This document shows, piece after piece, positions 15,592 through 24,350 of a stretch of 47,749 bases of DNA (position 1 is the first letter of the stretch; each line of letters starts with the position of its first letter). Under the pieces are notes generated by a model. It had not been told where the DNA came from. It worked only from the letters and a program-made list of their open reading frames with translations, and searched no databases. The translations under genes and the position numbers were made by a program. Origin of the DNA: Candidatus Bathyarchaeota archaeon (GTDB taxonomy: Archaea; Thermoproteota; Bathyarchaeia; Bathyarchaeales; Bathyarchaeaceae); contig CP070754.1 in NCBI GenBank assembly GCA_020348865.1, positions 206,008 to 253,756 of the forward strand, given 5' to 3'.

Positions 15592-16266
15592 TTGAGGATA
15601 GTGGTTCGGATTGGCGGTTCGGTTGTAGCTTCTCCAGTGGACTCTGTGCTCATAGCCCAGTATGTAGATCTGCTGAAGAAAATCAAGAAGCAAGGACATG
15701 AGGTTGTTGCGGTTGTGGGTGGCGGTGTGTTGGCACGTGACTTTATCAAGGTTGCAGGTGAGTTGGAATTGGACGAGTCGAGCAGAGATTGGGTCGCAAT
15801 TTTCGCTTCGCGCTTAGTTTCCCTGTTGTTCGTCATGTGTTTAGCCAAGGAGGGTTGTGGGGCCGTACCAGTGTCTTTGGACGAGGTTGTTGGTTTTCTG
15901 AAGCATGGAAAGATCGTTGTTATGGGAGGTTTGAAGCCTGGGATGACTACGGATGCAGTTGGAGCTCTGGTGGCAAAGAAGGTGAAGGCTGAATTGCTGG
16001 TGAAAGCCACGGATCAAGATGGAATATGCAACAGAGATCCAAAGAAATATCCGGATGCAAAAAAGATTGATAGATTGGGTTTTGACGATTTGCACCGATT
16101 GTTTGAGATGGATAAGCATGAAGCTGGGATTCATCAGATTCTGGATCCTGAGGCGATTCGTATTCTTCAGAAGAGCAGGACGAAGACTGTTGTAGTGAAT
16201 GGAGTTAAACCAAGAAATGTGTTGTGGGCTGTGAAAGGAAAGAAAGTTGGGACAATTATTCGTTGA
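15592..16266 (+). CDS. pyrH: UMP kinase, archaeal type
   Basis: About 224 residues, phosphorylates UMP to UDP in pyrimidine synthesis (amino-acid kinase fold). Key parts: RIVVRIGGSVV (phosphate loop), VVAVVGGGVLARDFIK, GGLKPGMTTDAVGA, and the C-terminal KATDQDGICNRDPKKYPDA typical of archaeal UMPK. I start at TTG 15592, 6 nt after AGGTG (15581-15585), which gives the usual archaeal length; the frame runs back to 15490 but that would add 34 unrelated residues ahead of the phosphate loop and precede the TATA element. Convergent with the following MFS gene. Confidence 0.92.
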   Translation: MRIVVRIGGSVVASPVDSVLIAQYVDLLKKIKKQGHEVVAVVGGGVLARDFIKVAGELELDESSRDWVAIFASRLVSLLFVMCLAKEGCGAVPVSLDEVVGFLKHGKIVVMGGLKPGMTTDAVGALVAKKVKAELLVKATDQDGICNRDPKKYPDAKKIDRLGFDDLHRLFEMDKHEAGIHQILDPEAIRILQKSRTKTVVVNGVKPRNVLWAVKGKKVGTIIR

Positions 16267-16313
16267 GTGTTTTCTGTCGTGTTGAGTTGCGCATTCGGTA
16301 GTCACAGTGTTAA

Positions 16314-17606
16314 TTATTTTCTGTTGTTTTGTGGTTGTTTGATGAATAGTGCGGTCATGATAAGACATAGTGTTATGCTTATTGCTGCTAGGATGAAGGA
16401 TAGTTCAGGGTTGACTTGTTCATAGATGACCCCGCCTAGGAGACTTGCGGGAACGCTGAAGATTGACCAAGCAACACCGAAAGCAGCGAATACTCTTCCT
16501 CTTTTCTCTTCTGGGATGAAATCTGCTTCCAAAGATGAATATGTGGGCTCGTAGAAGGACCATATGAAAGAGCTTGCAGTCCAGAGAGTTAGAACGTGTA
16601 TGAACATGCCGCAGCGTATGAAGAGAAGATACGTAAATATGTCTGCAGCTGTTGTTGCAAGCAAGATTTTTCTTCGGCTGAATCTGTCGAGTAGCTTGCC
16701 GACAAACAGTATTTTTGATGCGATGCTGATTGCGCTGCCTAGGCTTGTGATGATACCCCATTGTGTGGATGTGACACTAATGACGTTTTCAGCGTAGACT
16801 ATCCAGTAAGGTTCGACCAGACCGTATTCAAACGCCCATAGGATGTAGATAGTCGCTAGGGCGAGAGCTGAGTGAGGCATCCACAACCATGTTTGCAGGT
16901 GACCTTTGAAAGCGTCTTTTATGAGTTTGCCGAATTCTTTGAGGCTGTATTGCTCACTTGTTTTTCTGTTCTGAGGGGAAATCGTTTCTGTGAGCATGGT
17001 TGATCGGATTATTCCACTAGCCACGCCTACTATACCCAAGCAAACGTAGGCCCATTGCATTGGGACTAGAATGCCGTGGATGTCGATTAGGTAGCCGCCA
17101 ATGGAGGGCATAATTGCCCATGGAAGGAAACTTAAACAACTGTAAAGTGCGAAGGCAGTTCCCCTTTTGTGCTCGTTTATGGAATCGGCTAGTATCGCCC
17201 AGAATGCCGGTTCAAATACGAAGCACATGTTTGTTATGATCATGGCTAGGGTTAGAATCTGCCAGTTGGGTGCAGTTGCCACTAAGAATTGACTCAGCCC
17301 TAGGGCTACGGTCATTATGCTGATTAATCTCTTTCTGCCGTACGAGTCAGCTATGTGACCGCCTATGATTGCGGATACAGCGAAAGCAGTGCTTCCTAGG
17401 GCGGCAACCAAACCGATAATTGTTTCTGTTCCGCCCAGTCCGAAAACGTACAGAGAGAAGTAGGTGTTACATATGCTTGTGGGGATGCCCCACAGAGTTG
17501 ATGTGAGGGTTAGCACTAGGTAATTGCGCGTCATGAAGCCGAAACGTGGCTTGTCCTCTTTCTGGGTCAATCTCTTCACCCTCACAGGCGAATTTCTGTT
17601 TTGCAT
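16314..17606 (-). CDS. MFS transporter
   Basis: 430 residues, 12 TM helices. Motif A appears as GGHIADSYGRKRLISIMTV between TM2 and TM3 and in weaker form as VGKLLDRFSRRKILL in the second half. A conserved SSLEADFIPEEKRGRVF segment lies before TM11. ATG 17606; no close partner. The substrate cannot be predicted. It ends 47 bp from the convergent UMP kinase gene and is divergent from a phosphofructokinase gene across 246 bp that hold no obvious gene. Confidence 0.85.
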   Translation of the reverse strand: MQNRNSPVRVKRLTQKEDKPRFGFMTRNYLVLTLTSTLWGIPTSICNTYFSLYVFGLGGTETIIGLVAALGSTAFAVSAIIGGHIADSYGRKRLISIMTVALGLSQFLVATAPNWQILTLAMIITNMCFVFEPAFWAILADSINEHKRGTAFALYSCLSFLPWAIMPSIGGYLIDIHGILVPMQWAYVCLGIVGVASGIIRSTMLTETISPQNRKTSEQYSLKEFGKLIKDAFKGHLQTWLWMPHSALALATIYILWAFEYGLVEPYWIVYAENVISVTSTQWGIITSLGSAISIASKILFVGKLLDRFSRRKILLATTAADIFTYLLFIRCGMFIHVLTLWTASSFIWSFYEPTYSSLEADFIPEEKRGRVFAAFGVAWSIFSVPASLLGGVIYEQVNPELSFILAAISITLCLIMTALFIKQPQNNRK

Positions 17607-17852
17607 TGTGGGAGGTTCTGTGATACATGTGCATCCTCTTCCGTGGTAGAGGTTCGCCCTTAAAAGATTAACTGTGGACGAGCACTCATTTTCTCAATTT
17701 AATCAACTTGTCTTCTCGGCAGAAGCTTCAGAAACAACGTACATCCTGATTTAGACATGCGACAATACGTGAACGCCTGTGTGAGGTCAGATTTATCTCT
17801 AGTAAACAACATGTTGCTCTAAGACAATTTTGACGATTGGAGGGAGTGATGG

Positions 17853-18815
17853 TTGAGGAATGTGGGTGTGGTTACAAGTGGTGGAGATGCACCTGGCATG
17901 AACGCTGCTATTCGAGCAGTTGTCCGCATCGCTTATTCAAAGGATTTTAGGGTCTTGGGTTTTGAGAGAGGGTGGGAAGGTTTGATAGCAAATACGTTTA
18001 AGCCGTTAACCCCCCGTTCCGTTGGTGGAATACTGCAATTAGGCGGCACTGTTCTTCGTACATCAAGATGCCCACGGTTTAGAACGACAGAAGGAATTGA
18101 AAAGGTTGCTGAAACTCTTGCGTTGAACCATGTTGACGGACTCGTAGTTATCGGTGGCAATGGCTCCTTCAAGGGGGCCTTAAAATTGAGCCTAGAAACT
18201 GACACGTTAATAGTTGGACTTCCCGCAACAATTGATAATGACGTTTTCGGAACAGACGAAACGATAGGCTTCGACACAGCTGTCAATACTGCGGTCACTG
18301 AAATCGACAAAATTCGGGACACTGCAATTTCCCACGAAAGAGTATTCATAGTTGAGGTTATGGGGCGGGAAAGAGGTTTTCTAGCGTTGACAGTCGGCTT
18401 GACGGTTGGAGCCGAAATGATTCTGGTTCCAGAAGCGAAATATAAGAAGAAGAACATCTTCGAAATGTTGAAGGAAAGCAGTGCTAGAGGAAAGAAGTCC
18501 GGCATTATTGTGGCGGCGGAAGGGGTTGCAGACATCCGTAATCTGGCGAGGGATATTGAAGAAAACACAGGGTCGGAGGTTAGACTAAGCGTTTTAGGCT
18601 ATGCCCAAAGAGGCGGTAATCCCACGGCGAGAAGCCGGCTTCTAGCTAGCTTATTCGCAGACAAAGCAGTTGAACTGTTAGTGAAGAATCAAGGAAACAG
18701 AATAGTTGGACTACAGGAAGGCGGGATAGCCAACGTTGAACTGGAGAAATCGTGCAAAACAGAGAAGCCTCTGGACTTTAGCTTGCTACAACTGGCAAAA
18801 GTGCTAGCGACATAG
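17853..18815 (+). CDS. pfkA: 6-phosphofructokinase, bacterial PfkA family, ATP-type donor site
   Basis: 320 residues; phosphorylates fructose 6-phosphate. Motifs are SGGDAPGMNAAIRAVV, GGNGSFKGA, PATIDND (catalytic Asp retained), EVMGRERGFLAL and GYAQRGGNPTARSR. At E. coli positions 104 and 124 it has Gly and Ala, the pattern of ATP-dependent enzymes. Two unusual changes are Asn for the Mg-binding Asp103 and Tyr for His249. TTG start at 17853 with GGAGG about 10 nt upstream. Most archaea use ADP-dependent or ribokinase-type PFKs, so this is a bacterial-style gene. A second paralogue is at 41228-42256. Confidence 0.88.
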   Translation: MRNVGVVTSGGDAPGMNAAIRAVVRIAYSKDFRVLGFERGWEGLIANTFKPLTPRSVGGILQLGGTVLRTSRCPRFRTTEGIEKVAETLALNHVDGLVVIGGNGSFKGALKLSLETDTLIVGLPATIDNDVFGTDETIGFDTAVNTAVTEIDKIRDTAISHERVFIVEVMGRERGFLALTVGLTVGAEMILVPEAKYKKKNIFEMLKESSARGKKSGIIVAAEGVADIRNLARDIEENTGSEVRLSVLGYAQRGGNPTARSRLLASLFADKAVELLVKNQGNRIVGLQEGGIANVELEKSCKTEKPLDFSLLQLAKVLAT

Positions 18816-18844
18816 TTTTGCGCGCCAAAACCCAAAATTTTGCG

Positions 18845-18853
18845 TTTATATTT
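18845..18853 (+). promoter_or_regulatory. TATA box for the small membrane protein gene
   Basis: TTTATATTT, expected transcription start near 18874, about 50 nt before ATG 18924. Confidence 0.45.
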
Positions 18854-18923
18854 CGCGGAAAACCCCACCCACCCAAAATCTTAAGAATCGATGGAGTCTA
18901 AGGGGTGGTGGAGGATGGGCGAA

Positions 18924-19274
18924 ATGGACCTTATGGTATTGCTGATACAGATTGTGGTAGGCACTGTAATTCTCGCTCCTGTACTTTGGCTAGCTGGAAG
19001 AGCGCTTGTTGGCAAAGAAAAGGCAAAATTCCTTGATGCGGTATGGATAATTCTTTTGGGCACAGTCATAGATGCAGTCGTCATCGCCTATATTGGTGGC
19101 TTGGTTGCGGCTGTCATAACATTCATAGTTTGGCTTGCGCTGATCAAACACTTCTTTGACTGCGGATGGTTAATGGCCTTCGCAATAGCAATAATCGCAG
19201 TGATAATCTTTGCAGTCGTAGTAGCAGTTTTGGCCGTTATAGGCATAGGCGTAGGACTACTACTGGGCATATAG
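18924..19274 (+). CDS. Small four-TM membrane protein, unknown function
   Basis: 116 residues, almost entirely hydrophobic, with about four TM segments separated by short loops (AGRALVGKEKAKF, KHFFDCGW). The last two helices are Ile/Val/Ala-rich repeats. I start at ATG 18924 because GGAGG (18910-18914) ends 9 nt before it; ATG 18915 abuts the SD and the frame open from 18891 lacks one. I do not recognise a family. Own promoter and a downstream T-tract suggest a single-gene unit. Confidence 0.6.
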   Translation: MDLMVLLIQIVVGTVILAPVLWLAGRALVGKEKAKFLDAVWIILLGTVIDAVVIAYIGGLVAAVITFIVWLALIKHFFDCGWLMAFAIAIIAVIIFAVVVAVLAVIGIGVGLLLGI

Positions 19275-19298
19275 CTTTGCTCCAAAAACACCTTAATC

Positions 19299-19310
19299 CT
19301 TTTTCTTTTC
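19299..19310 (+). terminator. T-tract terminator
   Basis: CTTTTTCTTTTC 25 nt after the small membrane protein stop, a typical archaeal oligo-T termination signal without a hairpin. Confidence 0.45.
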
Positions 19311-19443
19311 TAGAATCAAATCTGTACTACACGCACGATATAGCATTTCAGCTTTGAAAGACTCTGAGTGTAGGCACAAAGCTTCTCCCACAAGTCATAA
19401 AAACTGAAACAGAAGAGATGCATGCACAAGGAGACATTGATAA

Positions 19444-20565
19444 ATGATCCTCAGAAACCAATTTGGTCGCACTGGACATGCTAGTACTCGAGTAATATTC
19501 GGCTCGTACGCCTTGAGCAGGGCAACACAAGCGGAGGCCGACCGCGTGCTCGATATGCTCTTAGCGTATGGTGTAAATCATATTGACACAGCGCCCATGT
19601 ATGGCAACGCAGAGAAGGTCATCGGACCCTGGTTGGCCAAACATCGAGATAACTTCTTCGTCGCCACCAAAACCCGCAGACGCTCACGCTCAGAAGCCTT
19701 GTCAAATCTGAAGCGATCGTTGGAACGACTACGCGTCGACTACATCGATCTCTGGCAAATGCATGGTCTGACCAGCCTAGCAGGTTGGGAAAAAGCGATG
19801 GGCCCTGAAGGCGCATTGGAGGCCTTCAACGAAGCGCGTGACGAAGGCTTGGTGCGGTTTCTGGGCGTTACAGGCCACGGCACCAAAGCGCCAGCAATGC
19901 ACAAACATAGCTTGGAGCGTTTTGATTTCGACGCAGTCTTATTGCCGTACAATTATTCGCTGATGCAGAATCCCCGCTATGCAGATGACTTCAATGAGCT
20001 AGTTGATTTATGTCGCAGGCGCGACGTTGCAGTGCAAACCATCAAATCAATCGCTCGGCGAGCGTGGGGTAGCCGACCCAAGACTTACAATACGTATTTC
20101 TATGAACCGTTAGAGAGTCAAGACGCCATTGATAAGTCAGTGCATTGGTCATTGGGTTTTCAGGACAGCTTCCTGATCACAGCGGGTGATATGCATCTTC
20201 TGCCAAAGATGTTGGATGCTGCCAATCGTTTTGAGAAGAAACCATCTGATGCAGAAATGAACGCCATTGTTGATGAGTATGATATCCAACAAATCTTCTC
20301 TATCTCTCGCGTGCGCAGGCAGGGCAAGGGACCTCAAACCTGGGGTGGTCAAGCGAGTAAGGCGCTTGAAGGACTGATTCGTGAGGGATTCTTCAAACAT
20401 CCCGATAAGAGAACACTGGAGCACGTGGTCAAAGCCTTAGAGGCTCAAGGTCTTCCGATCAAAGGCAAGGAAGGCAACATCGTTGGTTTTCTCGCTAGAA
20501 GAGTGAAGAAGGGAGTCTTGAAAAAATCCAAGGTATCAACCGGATGGGTTTACTGGACAGAATAG
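19444..20565 (+). CDS. Aldo-keto reductase with an extra C-terminal domain
   Basis: 373 residues. The AKR barrel covers residues 1 to about 290, with catalytic tetrad D48, Y53, K76 and H107 (HIDTAPMYG, ATKTRR, LWQMHG). After this, residues about 300-373 form an unrelated charged module (ALEGLIREGFF, RTLEHVVKALEAQGL, VGFLARRVKKGVLKKSK, GWVYW) that resembles winged-helix-like tails. ATG with AGGAG about 10 nt upstream. The gene looks richer in GC and CG dinucleotides than its neighbours, which may reflect transfer from bacteria. Substrate unknown. Confidence 0.85.
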   Translation: MILRNQFGRTGHASTRVIFGSYALSRATQAEADRVLDMLLAYGVNHIDTAPMYGNAEKVIGPWLAKHRDNFFVATKTRRRSRSEALSNLKRSLERLRVDYIDLWQMHGLTSLAGWEKAMGPEGALEAFNEARDEGLVRFLGVTGHGTKAPAMHKHSLERFDFDAVLLPYNYSLMQNPRYADDFNELVDLCRRRDVAVQTIKSIARRAWGSRPKTYNTYFYEPLESQDAIDKSVHWSLGFQDSFLITAGDMHLLPKMLDAANRFEKKPSDAEMNAIVDEYDIQQIFSISRVRRQGKGPQTWGGQASKALEGLIREGFFKHPDKRTLEHVVKALEAQGLPIKGKEGNIVGFLARRVKKGVLKKSKVSTGWVYWTE

Positions 20566-20615
20566 TCACAGAAAAAAGGGGGGATTTGCGGGGGATATCT
20601 CCTTAAGCATGCACC

Positions 20616-21137
20616 CTATTGGCCTTTCAGTAAGTCTGATTTTTGTCTTATCCAGAGAAAAACCGTGTACAAGCTAAACAAAATGACCAACGCGTAAATG
20701 ATGTTGCTCCATTCACCAATCCAGAATGGGTTTTCTTTGTAGAAGGGAAAAAGAATGTAAGGTGAACGTTCATGAGTCCACATATCAAAGAATATGTGTG
20801 ATAACCCTCCTATAAGACAACAGAAGTAAACGGTTTTGAAAGAGTATCTCACTTTTTCAGGAAAAAACCTGAAAAACCCATAAATTCTAAAGATGGTTCT
20901 CTCGAGGCTTCTCTCCATTACATAAATAAATAGACTTAGCATAACTGGATAGATTGTTAAGACAAAGAAGTAGCTGTGCCATAAGCCATGATTCAAATGG
21001 TTTTCTGTCAAGTAATAGTACAACAGTTCAAGATCAACAAGTGTGGATGAGTAGAGGAGAGCTATGATATCAAAGCGCTCTGGTCTTCTGAAATGTAGTG
21101 GAGCGATTGCTCCGAAGTGCAGCGGAGTCATAGGCAA
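20616..21137 (-). CDS. DUF4184-like membrane protein (YdjM-type His motifs)
   Basis: 173 residues, about four TM helices. It has MTPLHFGAIAPLHF at the N-terminus, NHGLWHSYFF in the middle and GGLSHIFFDMWTHERSP near the end, the His/Asp pattern shared by DUF4184 and YdjM/DUF457 'membrane-bound metal-dependent hydrolase' families. Start TTG 21137 has GGTGA 6 nt upstream; ATG 21131 is the alternative. Directly downstream of the DUF2238-like gene (18-bp gap), so probably co-transcribed. The enzymatic activity of the family is unproven. Confidence 0.7.
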   Translation of the reverse strand: MPMTPLHFGAIAPLHFRRPERFDIIALLYSSTLVDLELLYYYLTENHLNHGLWHSYFFVLTIYPVMLSLFIYVMERSLERTIFRIYGFFRFFPEKVRYSFKTVYFCCLIGGLSHIFFDMWTHERSPYILFPFYKENPFWIGEWSNIIYALVILFSLYTVFLWIRQKSDLLKGQ

Positions 21138-21155
21138 ATGAATTCACCAGAAGGC

Positions 21156-21896
21156 CTACACCTTTTTGTCCAAGTCCATTACGATACGCTCATAAATCAA
21201 GCATGACAGAATTGGGGCAATCACCGCTCCCATAATCAAATCTTTCAAAGAGTCCATTGGATAATTGAAGTAAGTTACGTCTTCACTAATGTTGACGCCT
21301 ACTGTTTCCATGATTTCCCATCCAAGCGCTACAATTGCTAGTACAGCGAACATAAAGATCCACATGTACTTTCTGTCCCAACCTAGATACCTTTCCAGAG
21401 CAAGTGGTATAATCAAGGCTCCTAAAAGCCAAGGGGAAGTAATGTGAGTCCATGTGTCAACGTAGCCTGGAGCCGGCAGACCAGCCTCATCGGTGAAATT
21501 TGGGTTCAAATACCAGCCGTAATGCTGACTGGCGTTTTGAAATGAGATGGCAAAAAGTGCCAGAAGAACTAGGTATACAATGTAGCGTTGGTTCAAGAAA
21601 GTGTATTTCCGGCTCCTCTGCTTCCCAACTACGTAAAAAATGATGTGAACTACTATCAGTGAATAAGTTGGAATGAATACTAAACCTGTGCCTCCTCCGG
21701 GACCTGTGCTTACAGCCAGAAACGCATCTGTAGGTTTCGTGACGACGAAATCAATGTACATTTGGAGGTAATTGGGTGTTTCTTGCCAAACTGAAGGGGG
21801 AAACGTGATGGACCAAATGAAAGCAAGTACAATTATTATTGCGCAGATGAAGATAACGGGAGCCCGACGCTTAAACTTCTGTGACCCATCCATCAA
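21156..21896 (-). CDS. DUF2238-like membrane protein
   Basis: 246 residues, about seven TM helices. The C-terminal half has YVDTWTHITSPWLLGAL, WDRKYMWIFMFAVLAIVALG, WEIMETVGV and MDSLKDLIMGAVIA, which matches the DUF2238 pattern of WE..E and D..KD motifs. An N-terminal segment with GPGGGTG is unlike the family. Upstream of the DUF4184-like gene on the same strand. The function is unknown; the conserved Asp/Glu/His residues at membrane level could bind metal. Confidence 0.6.
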   Translation of the reverse strand: MMDGSQKFKRRAPVIFICAIIIVLAFIWSITFPPSVWQETPNYLQMYIDFVVTKPTDAFLAVSTGPGGGTGLVFIPTYSLIVVHIIFYVVGKQRSRKYTFLNQRYIVYLVLLALFAISFQNASQHYGWYLNPNFTDEAGLPAPGYVDTWTHITSPWLLGALIIPLALERYLGWDRKYMWIFMFAVLAIVALGWEIMETVGVNISEDVTYFNYPMDSLKDLIMGAVIAPILSCLIYERIVMDLDKKV

Positions 21897-22122
21897 ATTC
21901 AGCCCTTCTTTTCATATTCTTCAGTTATACTCGCCTGAAGAAGCTATTAAAGCGTTGGAACCTGGGCCTCTAATTTCCCGGGTAGGTTTCGTTGAATCTC
22001 TTTGAGTTCCACTCAGAATGATTCGAGAGTAATATGCCTTATAGGAGAAGACATAATATGCTAATTTGTTGCTCAACTCCACACGTGCTCCGGAAGGGAC
22101 TTGACAAGAGAAGGCTTTCTGA

Positions 22123-23064
22123 ATGGATCTTTTTTCGCATGGACTCTTAGGTTTCGTCTTCGGTCAAGCTCTACAATTAGATACAAACGTTCAAATCATT
22201 CTCATAATATCAAGCGTTATTCTTGACATTGACGCTGTGCACACACGGCGCTCAGTGTGGCTCCAGTTTCACCGCGGACCCATGCATTCTCTTTTTAGTG
22301 CAACATTGATTTCCTTGGCAATCGGAACCACCTACTCTTTTCTACTACACTTTTCAGCAGAAGTTTTCATACCGATTTTTTTGATTTGTCTTGGCGGGTC
22401 CTTCAGTCACATACTCTTGGACCTTCTTACGCCTCGAAGTTTGGCAGTTCTGTGGCCTTTTTCAAATGAGAAAGTTGTCTTTGACCTTACGAGCTTTTTC
22501 GATCCAATATTTCTTGGAGTACTTCTTCCAACATCTATCTTTGTCTACATGGTAGATGATTTGAGCATTATCCGAATTGTGATGGTTGTGGCTAACGTCT
22601 TGTTCGCTTTGAATTTTGGAGTGCGATACTTTGAAAGAGACGCCGCAATTGAAACCGTTAAAAGGCTAAATGTTGACGCAGATTCCAAGGTTGTGCCACT
22701 GCCAACTCTCCGACCTGATAGATGGTGGGTTGCTGTGAAGACACAATCTGAAAATAGATACAACTATGAAATTTACAACGTTGATTCGATTGGCAACAAG
22801 ATTCTAAGCCACAGCCGAGTAGAAAGCCCTTTCATAGATTATCGCAATCTGACTGAGCGCCCTACTAATTCCCCACAAAAAGCTGTTGCATTCTCAAAGA
22901 GAGACAAGCGAGTAGGTGCATTCATTGAACAATCCCGCCTACCCGCAGTTAACGTAACGCTCTCTGATGATGGAGGAACATGGCAAGTTTTCTGGTACGA
23001 TGTATTCATGCAGTTGAGCGAAGGAGCATTCAAAGGAATAACCATCAAGGTCGAAATCGATTGA
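22123..23064 (+). CDS. YdjM/DUF457-like membrane metal-dependent hydrolase, with soluble C-terminal domain
   Basis: 313 residues. The N-terminal membrane part (1 to about 185) has MDLFSHGLLGFVFG, a VILDID...FHRGPMHS stretch and SHILLDLLTPRS, the His/Asp motifs of the YdjM (DUF457) family. Residues about 190-313 form a soluble beta-rich domain of the kind seen in longer YdjM homologues. Divergent from the DUF2238/DUF4184 pair, so three related membrane genes are clustered. YdjM proteins are called hydrolases by annotation only. Confidence 0.75.
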   Translation: MDLFSHGLLGFVFGQALQLDTNVQIILIISSVILDIDAVHTRRSVWLQFHRGPMHSLFSATLISLAIGTTYSFLLHFSAEVFIPIFLICLGGSFSHILLDLLTPRSLAVLWPFSNEKVVFDLTSFFDPIFLGVLLPTSIFVYMVDDLSIIRIVMVVANVLFALNFGVRYFERDAAIETVKRLNVDADSKVVPLPTLRPDRWWVAVKTQSENRYNYEIYNVDSIGNKILSHSRVESPFIDYRNLTERPTNSPQKAVAFSKRDKRVGAFIEQSRLPAVNVTLSDDGGTWQVFWYDVFMQLSEGAFKGITIKVEID

Positions 23065-23385
23065 GCGTATCAATTCACTCATTATTGTGGGCCATGCATG
23101 GTGGTGGGATTTGTATTCATTTACTGTAGTTCATAGGTGTGAAGGCAGAGTTCTTGAGAGTTCTACCATGAGAGCAAAGAGTAGACCCGTTTAGTTTCTA
23201 GAGGGGCTCCCTTGCATCTTTCCATCACGAAACCTTATTGATTGCATTGCGCATTGAACCATTTCCTTGCTGCTAAGAGAATTCAAGAGGAAATAAGAGG
23301 GAATCACGGAAAGACAAGAACTCTTGAGCAAGACAATAAGATTTTAAATAGAACGGTGCATGCAGGCGAGCTACTGAGTCCCATG
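23065..23385. other. Intergenic stretch without a supported gene
   Basis: About 320 bp between a plus-strand gene and the end of a minus-strand gene. A short Lys/Glu-rich plus-strand frame near 23265-23400 (AAKRIQEEIRGNHGKT) has no start or SD and no clear homologue; it may be chance or a remnant. Confidence 0.3.
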
Positions 23386-24132
23386 TCACTTCTTTCTTTC
23401 CAGTATTCCCGGTAGTTGAGATAGTGCTCTGATTTCGTGATCTGGAGCAAATTCGGATTCATGTGTCTGGTTGTTGCGCTCAGTGGCGTTGAACCAGACA
23501 GTTTTCATTCCTACTGCCTTCGCTCCTGCTACATCCGGTTCAAGAAGGTCTCCAATATGAATCGTGTCATTTGCTTTGACATTCAGTTCCTTTATTGCTT
23601 TCCGGAATATTGTTGGATGAGGTTTGTGGTAGCCTACCTCGTCTGAGAACATGGTACAGCTGAAGTACTGGAGGACCTTCTGGTCATCCAGGACTTGCCT
23701 AAGGACTCTCCCAGGGGTCACGCCAGAATTGGATACTAAACCTATAATGTAAAGACCATGTAGTGACTCCAAGACCTTTCTGGCATCCCTGACAAGAGGT
23801 GGTGGATCTTTGAGGATTGCCTCTTCAAAATTCTTGACAAGCCTGTTCTTGATTTCAGCTGGCAAATGAACATCTAGCCTGTTCAAAATGAACTTCATTA
23901 GTTTTGTCGCGGGTATATGCCGCCGCTCCTTCATCCATACTTCATAGAAGAAATCTATTGTAGACGAGTATTCAACCTCAACTCTGTGTCTATCTCTTGG
24001 AAAGCCTTCTTCATCCAAAGCGTGAACTAATAGACCGATTCGGTAATCGCTGTAGAACCTTTCACACAGAAGTGTGTTCCACAAGTCGAAGGTTACTGCC
24101 CTAATCACCTGTAAGACCTCTTGACGAAGCAC
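23386..24132 (-). CDS. HAD-superfamily hydrolase (HAD-IA)
   Basis: 248 residues. Motif I is VTFDLWNTLL (nucleophile Asp; the usual second Asp is Trp, as in the dehalogenase-like branch where it is not acidic), motif II VSNSGV, motif III Lys in GYHKPHP and motif IV IGDLLEPDV. A helical cap lies at about residues 25-110. Such proteins hydrolyse phosphate esters or, less often, C-halogen bonds; the missing D+2 acid makes plain phosphatase activity less certain. Start is given as 24132; GTG 24108 just before VIRAVTF is an alternative. Confidence 0.82.
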   Translation of the reverse strand: MLRQEVLQVIRAVTFDLWNTLLCERFYSDYRIGLLVHALDEEGFPRDRHRVEVEYSSTIDFFYEVWMKERRHIPATKLMKFILNRLDVHLPAEIKNRLVKNFEEAILKDPPPLVRDARKVLESLHGLYIIGLVSNSGVTPGRVLRQVLDDQKVLQYFSCTMFSDEVGYHKPHPTIFRKAIKELNVKANDTIHIGDLLEPDVAGAKAVGMKTVWFNATERNNQTHESEFAPDHEIRALSQLPGILERKK

Positions 24133-24245
24133 ACACGTAGGTACCAGTGAGTTCTATTTTCTTTTGAGATTTTGCATGCGTGCAGGCCGAATGCTCTTTC
24201 TAGACGACAGGAAACCGATCAAAAAAAAGAAGCAAGGACTCCCTC

Positions 24246-24344
24246 ATGAAAGATGCCCTTAAATGTCTCAAATGCCACAAGACAATTCACCCAGATGATA
24301 TGTATTGCCCAAGTGTGGAAGAAGTTGTGGGTAGAAGGGAGTAA
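24246..24344 (+). pseudogene. Mini zinc-ribbon gene with a probable one-base deletion
   Basis: ATG 24246, with AGGA 7 nt upstream, opens a 32-codon frame: MKDALKCLKCHKTIHPDDMY, then CPSVEE and a poor tail. If one A is added in TGCCCAAGTGTGG near 24306-24318, the frame becomes CPKCGRSCG followed by a stop, completing a CxxC...CPKCG zinc ribbon of 29 residues. The loss of the second knuckle therefore looks like a frameshift or a sequencing error. It ends 6 nt before the HtrA start, so it would be in the same operon. Confidence 0.4.
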
Positions 24345-24350
24345 TCACAA

